Source: Oryza sativa Japonica Group (lineage: Eukaryota > Streptophyta > Magnoliopsida > Poales > Poaceae). From it: 64,000 bases of DNA. Below the pieces are notes generated by a model. The model saw only the letters and a program-made list of their open reading frames with translations. It was not told the origin of the DNA and searched no databases. The DNA lies in the NCBI RefSeq assembly GCF_034140825.1, contig NC_089046.1:24164501-24228500 (forward strand). Direction: 5' to 3'. Positions within the stretch are counted from its first letter, which is position 1; every line of letters begins with the position of its first letter. Position numbers and translations under genes: made by a program. Of this stretch, positions 1 to 11,264 are shown in pieces.

Positions 1-1011
1 CCTCGCTTGGGGGTCGGGCCCATCCCGATCAAGACTGGAGGGAGGAGGCTACCCCCAGGCGCCACGTGGCCCTCCCCGAGGAGGGATCGGGCCCAAGGTA
101 GGACGGTGGCCGCCCCTTCCTGTGACTAGGGGTCGGGCTCCCCTCGACCCCCTCTCTTGGTCACCACGTGCGGTGGGTTAGGTGGCCGCCTCCAGGCGCC
201 CACCTACCCGCATTTATGGCGACCTGAGCAATTGCGTCACGCCACATTTAATGCGATCTGCAGTGCACTCAACCGATCTGTGACCAGTCCGTGACCGGTC
301 GAATGGCCGATGCAACGGCGGCTGAGTACCCCCGCCTTGTGAGTATGCCAGGCGGCGTGCGGCGTGCTCTGTCCCATCACATCATAATGAGAGGCTTTTT
401 AGTCTCTCATCATAGCCGGAGTCGGTTTATCCGCTCTGGTCAAACAGGAGCCCATAAGTCTTAGGCTTTTTAGTCTCTCATCGTAGCCGGAGTCGGTTTA
501 TCCGCTCTGGTCAAACAGGAGCCCAGAAGTCTTCGTCCCTTAAATGGCGACTGACAGGAGCACCCCCCGTGTCAGGCGGCAAGATTTGACAAGCCTCGTC
601 ATCAAGGTGACGTGCGCTTGCTTCCCAAGTTAAGAGACAAGACAGGCATTTAATGCAAAGATTGTAATCCTTCTCCACTAAGTTATGTTTTTGGACCCAT
701 GTGGTAACCCCTTGAGGTATGAAAGGAGGTCCAGGCCTAGTGGTAGAGGGAGAGGAACTTCTTAGCGAACTCATGCTTGTCTCGCAACCTCAAGCACTTG
801 TGTTCTACACTCAATCAACCAAGCACAGGAGTAGGGTATTACACTTCTGAGCGGCCCGAACCTGTATAAACCCCTTGGGTGAGATCTTTTTTGGGGGTTC
901 AACCCCATCTTCACACATCTACACAGGAATATCGAATCTCACCCGCTGCCCCCGGCCGAACCAAAAAAGGGGGTCTCACGGTTCTCTGGTGGAGGAGTTC
1001 ACCCTCCGACA
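1..1011 (-). mobile_element. LTR of an unassigned (probably Ty3/Gypsy) retrotransposon, cut by the window edge
   Basis: On the minus strand the LTR begins with TGTCGGAGGGTG at 1011 and runs off the left edge. It is GC-rich and matches, in opposite orientation, the LTR at 62645-64000: both share the stretch around CAGGAGTAGGGTATTAC and the GACCGGTC-rich part. No coding domain is visible, so the superfamily is inferred from base composition and LTR style only. Fossil; whether it is solo or part of a longer copy cannot be seen. Confidence 0.7.
392..533. repeat. 71-bp tandem duplication inside the LTR
   Basis: Two direct copies, 392-462 and 463-533, each starting AGGCTTTTTAGTCTCTCATC and ending in AAGTCTT. 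They differ at only a few positions, so the duplication is recent relative to the LTR. Confidence 0.85.
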
Positions 1012-1678
1012 AATGTATGCAGGCGAGAAGAAGAAGAAGAAAACCTGACGACACAAGTGGTAAATATTGCTAAAATAAATCTAGTTGGTAAATATTATTT
1101 TCAGGTTGATAATACTTGTCATTTTGGATAAAACCATGGTTAAACTTCAAAAACTTTGATTATGAATAACATTTAAACTATTTGTTTTACAAATAATGAA
1201 AACCTAAATTAGCCTGAAAAGGTACTTCAATTAAATCATATATTTATTGATATTTCTATATATATATTATTAAAAAATAGTGGGCAAAGTTATTTTTTCC
1301 TCGAAACAAAAGTATTATCAATTCAGAGGGAGTCGTACTTTTTCAATTGTAATTTTTTCTTTTATTTTGACAATATACTTAAAAGATAATTAATATATGT
1401 ATTGGTCCATCTCTAGAGAAGTAGAGAGGGTATGATTATGATGACTTCAGATCCTCCATGTAAGTAAAAGAAAACACTAATAAACCCTATAATGCGCTCC
1501 TTTTAGTCATATGTGGATGACTCTTTTTTACCTAAAGTCGATGGGAGGAGAGAGATACAATTTCAGCAAAAAAAAAAAAGCATTGTACCTTAAATATATA
1601 TTTATAGTTGTTTCATCAAGATTTTTCTTATGTTCTCTGCCCATTTTATCTCTTTTCCATCCATCAATATCGCTATAA
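1012..1678. other. AT-rich intergenic stretch
   Basis: AT-rich sequence with short homopolymer runs. I see no coding exon, RNA gene or element with recognisable ends. Confidence 0.5.
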
Positions 1679-2140
1679 GGCCCTGTTTAGTTTGCGGAAA
1701 GAAAATTTTTGGGTATCACATCGGATGTTTGACTAGATGTCGGAAGGGGTTTTCGGACACAAATGAAAAAACTAATTTCATAACTCGCCTTGAAACCGCG
1801 AGACGAATCTTTTGAGCCTAATTAAGCCGTCATTAGCACTTATGGGTTACTGTAGCACTTATGGCTAATCATGGACTAATTAGGCTCAAAAGATTCGTCT
1901 CGCGATTTACATGCAAACTGTGCAATTATTTTTTTTATCTATATTTAATGCTCTATGCATGTGCCAAAAATTCGATGTGATGTTTTTGGGAAAAAAATTG
2001 GAAACTAAACCACTTTTTCTTCAAACTTCCAACTTTTCCATCACATCAAAACTTTCCTACGCACACAAACTTTTAACTTTTCCGTCACATCGTTTCAATT
2101 TTAATCAAACTTCTAATTTTAGCGTGAACTAAACACAACC
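1679..2140. mobile_element. Tourist-like (PIF/Harbinger) MITE
   Basis: 462 bp bounded by GGCCCTGTTTAGTTT and the inverse AACTAAACACAACC, with TAA target duplications at 1676-1678 and 2141-2143. The interior contains the pair GACGAATCTTTTGAGCC / GGCTCAAAAGATTCGTC, giving a second internal fold-back. Non-autonomous, no transposase. Confidence 0.85.
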
Positions 2141-2143
2141 TAA

Positions 2144-2871
2144 ATATATATGACATAACTGTTGTATGGTTTCTTATCAACTTAAAGTACACTCCATTAT
2201 GGATTGACTTGGGAGTTGACCCGTGCAACCATCTACTTTTGACTCTTCAATTATGACACATATAAATAGTTGTCTTGGTAACTCCATATGATTTTAGACT
2301 CCCTCCATATAACTTTTAAGCAACCACAACCATTTTTCATTCAGTTTCTTCACCTAGCTACTTTCTCATCTTGAGTAGCGCGCAACAATTATTTCCCATT
2401 TTATTTTCTCCTTGATATCGTTATTCAACCTCCAAAGTTCTAGTATTTTGTAATGGAGAAAGTTTTTTTTTAAGAAAAAAAACTTTATATTGAGTCGATT
2501 GGAGAAGACACACATATAACATATGCAAAACTAAAAGCCTAGGTGGTTGTGTTCTGTTTGGAATTGTAGGTCATAAGCCTACATGGTTGTATCACCAAGA
2601 ATCAACTGTATTTTTTCTTTCTTTCTTTCTTTCTTTCACATGTATCTATAAATTATGTCCAAATCATCAAATAAAGATGGCACAACTAAAATGAACTTAA
2701 CATTCAACGATGTGTTGACTTAAGAGGTGACGGTGAACATGACTGCCTCTCATTTTGTGTGTGTATGGTCTCTTGAATGCAACGCAATAATAGTGCCACA
2801 ATCGACACGCTATGAGCATGCATGCATCACTTTTTTTCTCTTCACATGTCATTAATTAAGCATAAAATTAA
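2144..2871. other. Intergenic, CTTT microsatellite
   Basis: AT-rich DNA without exons that I can support. A short (CTTT)n run lies at about 2616-2637. Confidence 0.5.
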
Positions 2872-3422
2872 TCCTATATATAAAAAGTCCATCCCCACTA
2901 AGTACAATTAAAGCGATTTTTCTCTCCTCTCATATGTATTAAATCATTTCAACAAATTTCATCCATTAGATCAAAATTTAGCTCTCTAGATTACTCCAAA
3001 ATACCTTTGCTATTGGCCATTGGATTCAACTTGATCGCTCAGATTGTTTTAGTGCTATATATTATATCGCTTGCATTTACTCCTTTAGTTCATCCATAAT
3101 TCTCTCTATTTAATCCAGAAGTCGTTTAGCCACCAATTTTATAGTTGTGCTAACTATGTGTCAAGTTAACATTCCCTGACAAGAAAAGACTAACGAAGGC
3201 TTGCTAAATGGATCAATAATTATCGATGGTACCAACATATTATGATCATTAGTTCCTAGATGCCATGTTTTTCTCAATAATTGTCAGTTCATGCTGATTT
3301 GATTCAAGTTCATGTTTATTTGATTTAATGTTCTATATTCAATATCTTCTAATATCATTTTATCGATTTGCTTATGTTAATCTTATCAAGATTCCTACAA
3401 CAACGTGTAGGGTATCATCTAG
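2872..3422 (+). mobile_element. Non-autonomous Helitron
   Basis: Starts TCCTATATATAAAAAGTCC directly after an A (2871) and ends CTAG (3419-3422) directly before a T, as Helitrons do. A perfect 6-bp hairpin CCTACA/TGTAGG (3394-3399, 3406-3411) lies 7 bp before the terminal CTAG. Its 5' end matches the element at 8357-8634. No Rep/helicase coding, so it would depend on another copy. Confidence 0.8.
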
Positions 3423-4468
3423 TATGCTATAAAGCAAATGAATTTTTATCTTTTGATGGATGCATGGCTCCATCAAAAGCCTTTCATTGCCACTGAATTT
3501 TCATCCTTACACACACACAACACGGTATATATACTACGCATCTCAGAAAAAAAATCTTATATGTATAGACGAATATAGTACATATTGTGTGGTCAAATTA
3601 AAGGCGTGTATGCAAAATCACGACATGTTTCATGAGAAAAATACAATAATGTGCAATTAGTCATGTCTAATCTGAAAATACATGAGCAGCCAGCAAAACA
3701 CTAATTTGCTTATTATTGCTGGAGACTAGCTATCAGGCAAGAATAATTAGACTACTACCTCTTCTACCTTTCACATGGTCAAAGAGGGGTTGGTTGGGGT
3801 GTCATTGTATACTCCATAGTGGCCACTAATCAATCCCCATCAGTGTTAAGAGTACACATGACAACCAAGAAAGCAAACCGCCTAGTACACTCTATCCATG
3901 TGGACTATGTTCAAAGTTTTCATCAAACCCATAACTTTTAACATCCGATGATGTTTGTGAACATGAAGCAGGCAAAAATAAGTAGGACTATGTTAATTAG
4001 GGAAAACGAGTCTATCTATAATTATAAATTACACCAAAATCTACCACAAAACAGACATGTGTCCTTAGGCACGTGTGAGACAAGGTGCCGCTAAGGCCTC
4101 AACAGAATATGGGGCCGGCCTCTAAAATTATATGTTTTAATCGATACCAATGTGTTTTGATATGTTTAGGATTTCTTCATTCTATTTTTAAAATTTTCTC
4201 TTTATCTGCTCAATCGAATTAGGCTATAACGAGATTTTATTTTTCCTCGGATCCAACAATTGTTTGATGATCATAGCTACCTTTAATGTGAACATGCGTT
4301 CCAAGCAATACGATTCCATTTTTACATTTAATTAGTAAAACAAAACTGAATTGATGCAACGGTTTTTTTTTCTACTCAGCTAGATCGACGCTACTACTTG
4401 TAGGTGGGTAGCCTTCTTTAACATCGCTCTAGTTATCGCCATCACATATAAGAACTCATTTTTTTTTA
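3423..4468. other. Intergenic stretch
   Basis: AT-rich sequence. A reading frame of 66 codons at 3460-3660 has no recognisable domain or plant-like codon bias, and I do not call it. Confidence 0.5.
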
Positions 4469-6014
4469 GAGTGAAGTGCACCAGCGGTCCCTAAACTTGT
4501 GTGGGTGTGTCATCTAGCTACCTAAACTCTCAAAATGCATTTTTAGATCCCCAAACTTGTTTTGGGTGTCATATAGATCCAAATGGGTTTCGACCCGCTC
4601 CATCCGCTGATGTGGCATGCCACAGTGGCGTCTACGTGTCGATGAGGACCCAACATGTCAGTCATATTTATAAAAATAAGATTAAAAACCATATTTTCTG
4701 GAGACACACGGACGAGCACCTTGGGTGTGCTCGATGCCGTGCGGCCCCGACCCCGTGCGCCCTCAACTCTGACGACGCCACCTCTTCTTAACGACTTCAC
4801 CCCCCCTCAAGAAAACTCGCCACCACCCCGCCATTCTCCACCGCGGAGCCGACGGAGGCGGCGCCGCGGCCGAGCCCTGTGCGACCGGCGGAGTAGACGG
4901 AGGCATGCGCTGGTGTGTTGAGACGGCGGAGGCAGCGGGGTCGCGGCGGAGCTCCGCGCGGAGGGCGCGGCCTCGTCCGAGGCGAGTGCGGCGTCGCCTG
5001 CTGCACGGAGGCTGGTGCGGCACGGAGACCGGAGGCCATCCGAGGCCCGTCCTGCCGGCCGTGCAGCTGCTTGAGGGCGGTGCACGAGGCAGCCTCCGCC
5101 GGGAACAGTGCCATGCATAATGTGGCAATGCCATCCAAACGCACGCATGCCTGCTGGCTAGACGCATGCATGCCAGCGTAGGCGTGGGTTCATGCAAACG
5201 CATGCATGCCTGCTGGCCCGCAGGAGGCGGCAGCCAAGACGGGCGCGCGGTGGCGACGGTGCCGCACGTGGCTGGCGTGGTGCGAGCGGAGGCGATCCTG
5301 CACGGCGAGGCTGCCCGGCACGACCCCGCACGGCCCCGCACGGCTCCGCATAGTGCAGCGGCGGAGGTGTCGGGGACGCGGGGGCTGCCCGGGGGCACGC
5401 GCAGGGTTGCTTCGGCCGGAGCCACACTAGCAGTGGGATATGCGTAGAAGGGGCTTCGGCAGCAGGGGTCACACGGAGGCGGCTAGTCGGTGCTTGAGGC
5501 GGATCCGACGGGGCCGTGTAACGCAGCGCCCCGCTTCGACCCGCGTGTGCGCCGCCGCGCAACCATCGCCTCGGCCGCGCCGTTGCGCTGCGCCGACGTC
5601 GCCCCGGTCGCCGCGCCTCCCTTTCCATCCCCACCGCCGCCTCTCCCGCGCCGCTGTGCTGCGCCGACATCGCCCGGCCGCCACCCGCGCCGTCGCGCGC
5701 CAGCCTTCTCCCTCTCCGGCGCGCGCACATGTGAGAGGGGAACAAGAAAGCACAGCAAAGGAGAGGAGGAATCGAGAAGGGAGAGGAAAGAATAAGGAGG
5801 AGAGAGAGATACCGACATGTGGGACCCACATATGGCTCCATCGACACGTATATGCCACCGTGGCATGCCACGTCAGCGGATGGAGCGGCTCGGAGCCCAT
5901 TTGGATCTATATGACACCCAAGACAAGTTTAGGGACCTAAAAATGAATTTTGAGAGTTCAGGGACCTAGATGACATACCCGTACAAGTTTAGGGACCGCT
6001 GGTGCACTTCACTC
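4469..6014. mobile_element. Pack-MULE-like Mutator element with long inverted ends
   Basis: 1546 bp element. It begins GAGTGAAGTGCACCAGCGGT and ends with the inverse ACCGCTGGTGCACTTCACTC. The inverted ends extend about 200 bp each (to about 4670 and from about 5815), sharing blocks such as CACGTGTCGATG-like and TGGCATGCCAC sequence. It is flanked by perfect 9-bp duplications TTTTTTTTA (4460-4468 and 6015-6023), diagnostic of MULEs. The interior (about 4690-5800) is very GC-rich, unlike its AT-rich surroundings, and has no transposase. Such cargo in rice MULEs is often captured gene sequence. Several overlapping open frames exist on both strands, but none shows a recognisable domain. Whether the cargo is a captured gene fragment is inference. 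Confidence 0.82.
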
Positions 6015-7112
6015 TTTTTTTTATTTAGCACGATCTCAAATTCTTAGTGGGAAAGGGGGGGGGGGGGGCTGCCACAAAGTGGTTTCTGTACAAATTGTTA
6101 ATTACTGTGCATGCTCAAGAAGATTAGGACTAACCCTAAGAAAAAAGAAGAAGATTAGGACCGAAGATAAAGGACGATCAGCTGAAGACTTTAGCTATAG
6201 CAGATAAATTAATGACGGTATGAATTATTCAATTGTAGTATCTGATTTTAAGAGGACTTACTCTTAATTATCTGCAGATTACCATGAATCAGTCAAAAGT
6301 CAAGGTCAAATGGAGCAGACAAATTACCAAGATAATCACATAAATAAGGATACTAAGAAAAACAAAGTGGGCCCTGCAGGGGGCTAATTAGTGGTTTATG
6401 GGCCGTGGAATAATAGGGCCATCATGTTAGTAGGCCTCGTTTAGATAGGCCTAGCGAAATTCCGGCCCATCCATACGATTCGATACGTACTCCGACTTCT
6501 CACTTAGTATTGGAGCGCACCAAGCGTCAAATGAGAGTACTAGTACTATATTTATTTGTAGCGCCATTTTTTTTAATAAAAATGGTAATTTAAAAAAATT
6601 ATTTACATTAAAATTCATATTTCACACTGTAAAGATTTATACATTTACATTATAAGTTCCAAATCTTACGATGTACATTTTAAACCTTACAATGTAATTT
6701 TATTAGTACTCTAGAAAAAATAAAGTTGTAGTACTTTAATCCACATAAAAAGGTTTATGCACACAAACTGAAAAAAGAAACTAGACAAAAATAACGTAGC
6801 AAGGGAGTAATTGATCATGCTAGTGAAAAGGCTAAAAGATGGATAGCAACCGATAGCTAGCACGAATGTATTGGCAGGATCCAATGTCCCATATAATTTG
6901 ACTAAGATCGAGAGAAATTTAGTAAATTTTAGGTAACTAAATATACTTTGACCAAACAATTACAAAACTACAGATTTTAGGTGGTGTACCATAAAACTAC
7001 ATATTTAACATCGAATTTACAACAAAACTTTTGACTAGCTAAGATGATAAATCATTCCATGTTTATTAAAAGAGAAAGGGTTTGTACAATAAATTTAAAG
7101 AACCAACGGGAT
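6015..7112. other. Intergenic stretch with G-run
   Basis: Contains a run of G at about 6054-6068, then AT-rich sequence. No supported gene. A weak Tourist-like end (CCTCGTTTAGATAGG) near 6435 has no partner that I could find. Confidence 0.45.
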
Positions 7113-7528
7113 TAGGGGTGGACAAAAAACTCGAAACTCGCGGCTCGGATCGGCTCGTAGCAAGCTTGGCTCGGATCGATTCGAACTCGCAGTCTTAATG
7201 AGTCGAGTCGAGCTAACCTTCTAGCTCGCGAGCTGCTCATTTAGCTCGTTAGTATAAAATATCATCATATGTTCATGTTTCTTGACTAGTACTAAGTCTT
7301 TTAATTACATCAAAACTATTCATATGTAGTGAGTATTATATTAGTTAGTTTTTATTATTATGTTAATACATAATAAAATGTTAAATTTAAAATTATTAAT
7401 ATAATATTAATGAGATATAGTTTGTTAACGAGCCTAACAAGCTTAATGAACCAGCTTGTGAGCTGAGCCGAGCTAGTCTTTTAGCTCGTTAACATTAACG
7501 AGCCGAGCTGGCTTGTTATCCAGCCCTA
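7113..7528. mobile_element. hAT-type MITE
   Basis: 416 bp with ends TAGGGGTGGA and TCCAGCCCTA and perfect 8-bp target duplications AACGGGAT (7105-7112 and 7529-7536), as for hAT elements. The subterminal parts are filled with inverted GAGCTCG/CGAGCT-type words, likely subterminal repeats. No transposase. Confidence 0.88.
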
Positions 7529-8356
7529 AACGGGATACCAGGTAGGAAGGGCTAGAGGGACGAGACTCCTCTAACGTAAAGTCGGAGGGACAGAGGAGCT
7601 CGCTCCGGGCCGGAGGACCAATTTGAGATTATGCAAAAAAAAAAAAGAAAGAAAAAAGAAAAAAGAGAGAGAGGATTGAGAGCCTATTGAAAAATGTATG
7701 CCGCCGTGATGCACATAGTCTGGTGTGGCAAAAAGATTTAGATCTAAAAATAAATTTTAATGTGGTTCATTTCTAAATTTAAAAACAAACAGGTTGAAAT
7801 AGTTCTTTTTTTAAAATAAAATCGCACGTCGCGAACGAGGTTAGGCCGATTTCATGACAGAAAAAGGACAGCATATAAAAGAGTGTATATGTATCAGGCA
7901 GAAGCGACCAAAGCCCCTGTTCGTGTAGAGTCAATAATCTGCAGATCAGAATCCTATGGATCTTTTTTCTTTTCTTTCTCCAAGGGACAGGACAATGGAG
8001 AAGAATCCGATGGTCTGAACTTGTCGTCCTAAATTTGCATGAGTCATGCAGTTCATGACAGTGAGCAGTCACCTTCACGGATTGTTGTCTCGACATTGTT
8101 TGACGTCGTTGGCGGTAGGTAATAGATAAGGGTGTGTTCAAGTGCTTTAATTTTATCTTGAATTTGGATGTAAATTATTCTTAATCAGCTAGATCAATAA
8201 ACTGAATTTGGATGTAAACAGTACTTGAAGCGAAAGAAGTGCAGACCCTCAAATTAGTTAGTACTTCTGGGTTGAGTCAATCTTGATTTGTACTAGTAAA
8301 AGTATAACTTACTCCTATTATTACAAGCTAGGGAAAATGGGGGAAAATATGATTAA
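7529..8356. other. Intergenic stretch
   Basis: No gene that I can support. The minus-strand open frame at 7779-8141 shows no recognisable domain. Confidence 0.45.
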
Positions 8357-8634
8357 CTAGATAAATACCTCGCCGCGTTGCTGCAGAAAATTAAGTTGCG
8401 TAATATGTAGAAATAATATGTAATTTGATTATCAAAACTAAAACAATTTGATATAGTTTTGAGCCTAAAAATAATTGAGATTGCATGTTTTTAAGAGAGA
8501 AGAAAGAAGAGATAATTTGAACCATAGATCTGTCATCTAAAGACTAAAATAATTGAGTTGATATGGTTTAATGAAAGAAGAGAGAAATAGCATTAACTAC
8601 ACTTAGTGGGGATGAACTATATAAATATATAGGA
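8357..8634 (-). mobile_element. Non-autonomous Helitron, minus orientation
   Basis: On the minus strand it starts A|TCCTATATATTTATATAG at 8634 and ends CTAG|T at 8357. The first 45 bp match the Helitron at 2872-3422 (shared CATCCCCACTAAGT word). Just before the end it carries the GCAACGCGGCG-type stretch typical of rice Helitron 3' ends. 278 bp, no coding. Confidence 0.75.
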
Positions 8635-8757
8635 TTCATAAGACACACTAACTGAATCAGCTCTCTGTCTAATAAACTGTCGTAAAATTTGTTTGAATTT
8701 GAGCTTCAAACATGAATCTAAGTTTTAAAAAGAAATTGTGCTCACAGCCAGGTCGGT

Positions 8758-9192
8758 CTAGAGGTTGGGGTGGTCAGTGAAGAGGTGGGAGTGGAGGGCG
8801 AAGAGCTGGAGGCCGGCGTAGTGTTCGTCCGACATGCAGTGCTCCCGGAACCCCACCACCCCGCCGCACTCCACCTGGCACACGCGGCACCGCCACCGCC
8901 CCCTCGCCGTCGCCGCCGCCGCCGCCGGCGGTGGCGCCCGTGGCTCCGGCAGCGCGGTGAACTGGATCATCCCGGCGTCGACCAGCCGCTCCGCCGCCTG
9001 CTCCACGACCTCCCGCCCCATCTGGCTCGCCATGGCGCCGTGCCCATGCCCATGGTGGCGCAGCGCGCGCGCGTACCCGGGACCGGGAGCTGCGCGGCGG
9101 CTCAGCGCGAAGCTGGCGTCGATGTCGCGCCGCGGCGGCGGAACGGCCGGCGGCGCGCGGGCTGCTGCTGCGAGCGCGGCGAGATTGTCCAT
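8758..9192 (-). CDS. Small U1-type C2H2 zinc-finger protein
   Basis: Intronless frame of 144 residues. I chose the ATG at 9192 (MDNLAALAAA); the frame stays open further upstream but without another ATG. The C-terminal third holds one zinc finger, C102-x2-C105-x12-H118-x5-H124, the spacing of U1/matrin-type (zf-met) fingers that bind RNA or DNA. The N-terminal 95 residues are Ala/Pro-rich with a histidine patch (HHGHGHG, 46-52) and look disordered. GC content is much higher than in the flanks, as usual for intronless grass genes. The family is seen from the finger; a nuclear nucleic-acid-binding role is inferred. No specific ortholog is recognised. Confidence 0.7.
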   Translation of the reverse strand: MDNLAALAAAARAPPAVPPPRRDIDASFALSRRAAPGPGYARALRHHGHGHGAMASQMGREVVEQAAERLVDAGMIQFTALPEPRAPPPAAAAATARGRWRCRVCQVECGGVVGFREHCMSDEHYAGLQLFALHSHLFTDHPNL

Positions 9193-9918
9193 GAACGACG
9201 TCGAGTCGAGAGCGAGCTTGATCAACTCGAGAGCGCGGCGATCGATATGATCGATTGATCGTCTCGAGTGATTCCGCGATTGCTAATTAAGCGTGCGTGC
9301 TCCAATCCCAAGTGATTTCCAAATCGGTTGTTAATTAAGCGTGCGTGCTCCAAAGTGATTTCCAAATCGGATTATAGTTGTAGTTCATTCTGTTTACATA
9401 ATGTGTAATAGTTGTAGTTCATGTCAATATCAAGCCAATATGTTGAGTACAATTAACTTTTTTTTAATTATTTTGAGAAGGGTATATTTTACTCGGTCTC
9501 TACGTATATACAGCCTTTTTAAATTGGGAATTTATTCTCTCAAACAATACAATCTAAAATTTGCTTTTACAGATATTTGAACGTAGGACCTTGGCTGAAA
9601 ATCACTTAAATAGATATTTGAACTTAGGATCTTGGGTACAACTCATGTCACTTTTCACTAGTACAATTGACTTAATTAAGTCACGTAGTAATAATTTGAA
9701 TTAAATACGAAGTCTCAGACGATACTACATTCTCATTTTAAAAACCTTGGCATACAAGAGTTCATCAGTGAGTTCAATAATCCTTCTTAATTTAACCACA
9801 TTGATACGGTAGTTAACTTTTCGTGCAAAATTTATGTAAGGTTTTTAATGTACGTGCCAGCATAGATGCTCTTTTTCGAAAAGTCTATGGCAGCTATTTT
9901 TTCACCGTTACTCAGGAT
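9193..9918. other. Upstream region of the zinc-finger gene
   Basis: AT-rich promoter-side DNA. Two near-identical words, TTAATTAAGCGTGCGTGCTCC, at about 9285-9304 and 9330-9350 show a short local duplication. No further genes are seen. Confidence 0.4.
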
Positions 9919-10285
9919 CAGTGTTTGAAATTTCCGAAATTTCCGACTCTTGGCATAAAACTATTTCACCTGATTTTTTTTAAAAAAAGTCATTTTTGGT
10001 GAATTTGCTCAAAATTCACTCAAATTTGGTTTGAATTTCAAATAATTTACAAAATGATCAGTGTTGCAATTTCGGTCCAAAATTCCCTGCACAACACTGT
10101 CACCCGAAATTTTCAAGTTTTTCATTTTTGTTGTAAATATAGTCAAACTTGGTCAACATTTGTTGAAATATCCAAAAAAACTCGATCCCAAAAATTCTGA
10201 GATTTCCAAGAATTGGTTCCGAAAAATTCCGAAATTTCAAGAGTCCCCCAGTGTAAATTTTCAAAACGAAAATTTTCAAACCCTG
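9919..10285. mobile_element. hAT-like MITE, eroded
   Basis: Ends CAGTGTTTGAAATTTCCG and the imperfect inverse CGAAAATTTTCAAACCCTG. The flanks CTCAGGAT and CTCAGAAG agree at five of eight positions, compatible with an eroded 8-bp duplication. A second internal CAGTGTTGCAATTTCGG at about 10058 suggests nesting or a fused copy. The interior is rich in AAATTTC words. Confidence 0.55.
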
Positions 10286-10533
10286 CTCAGAAGTCAGGAT
10301 TCACAATTCGGATCTAACAACGAGCTACAGATTCACAATCTCAAATCCAAATTTCAAACTTTGGAAATTTCAGGTCTAGCTGGGTCCCAGCTAGGATGGG
10401 CATCCCGCCAACAGTTTCAAATTTATCTGAATTTAGCCCCAAAAAAATTGAAATTCAGATAAACTAAATTCATTTTTTTAAAAAAAAAACAATCTACCTT
10501 TAATCAAACCAAACCAAAATATTTTTAAAAAGT

Positions 10534-11115
10534 CTACATGGGGTTCTTCTTCTCGTCCTCCGGTGGAAGCAGCCGCTGCCGCAGGCTGCGAATGAACGCG
10601 ACGACGACCTCGTCGGACTCGGAGTCGGGGTTCGCCTGAACCCTCTTCCGCCCCGGCGGCGACGCCGACGCCGCCATCACGAGAGCTCCCTCAAACCTCC
10701 TCGCAGGCAGCCGCGTTGGCGCCGAACGCGCCGCCTTCGGCGCCGGCGGGCACACCGTCGGCGGCTGCAGCCGTTGGCGCGGCGACGTCGGTGTCACGTA
10801 CCCGTCTTCGTCGTCGTCGTCGCCGTCGCCGGCGCCGGCGACGACGACGGCCGGCGGGGCAGAAGCTTCCTCCTCCGCCACCGCCGCCGCCGTGGTGGGC
10901 GCTTCATCATCGCGGCGTCGTCCCCTCTCGCCGGTGAGGTCTACAGAGGCAGAAGCTTCGACGACGCCATCGCCGGCGACGGCCGTAGTAGAGGCAGCAC
11001 CAGCTTCCGACGCCGCCCCCTCGCCGGAGACGACGACGACGACTGCGTCCTCGCCGCCGCCGCGCACCGGCGCCGCTTCGGCCGCTTGGTCGTCGCCGCA
11101 GACTCGGGTGTCCAT
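10534..11115 (-). CDS. SIAMESE-related (SMR) cyclin-dependent kinase inhibitor-like protein
   Basis: Intronless 193-residue frame from the ATG at 11115. Residues 104-127 contain the SMR family signature: DGYVTPTS (104-111) followed by CPPAPK (122-127). Plant SMR proteins bind CDK-cyclin complexes in the nucleus, block mitosis and promote endoreduplication; that function is from the family. The N-terminal 100 residues are Ala/Glu/Asp-rich and look disordered, ending in an acidic run (DDDDED) just before the motif. A basic patch (RKR, 156-158) lies downstream. At 193 residues it is long for an SMR (often 80-130), the extra length being mainly the low-complexity N-terminus. A TATA box lies about 90 bp upstream on the minus strand. 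Confidence 0.82.
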   Translation of the reverse strand: MDTRVCGDDQAAEAAPVRGGGEDAVVVVVSGEGAASEAGAASTTAVAGDGVVEASASVDLTGERGRRRDDEAPTTAAAVAEEEASAPPAVVVAGAGDGDDDDEDGYVTPTSPRQRLQPPTVCPPAPKAARSAPTRLPARRFEGALVMAASASPPGRKRVQANPDSESDEVVVAFIRSLRQRLLPPEDEKKNPM

Positions 11116-11203
11116 ACCTTGCTTGGCGCCGGCGGCGAGGTCCGCGGCGGCGGCGGCGAAGATTCGATCGGCGAGGAGGGAGAAGGGGTCGTGGCGGTTA
11201 GGG

Positions 11204-11212
11204 TTTTATAAA
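11204..11212 (-). promoter_or_regulatory. TATA box of the SMR-like gene
   Basis: Minus strand reads TATAAAACC, about 90 bp upstream of the ATG at 11115, a usual plant TATA-to-ATG distance. Confidence 0.6.
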
Positions 11213-11264
11213 GGGAGAGGGAGGAAGTTAAGTCGGTTACAAATATATGGAGATCGACTTGGAT

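Noticed and set aside
4543-5940. Many overlapping open frames on both strands
   Set aside because: They lie in the GC-rich interior and inverted ends of the MULE, overlap in several frames and show no domain.
8770-9258. Plus-strand frame opposite the zinc-finger gene
   Set aside because: Antisense shadow; the C2H2 spacing is on the minus strand.
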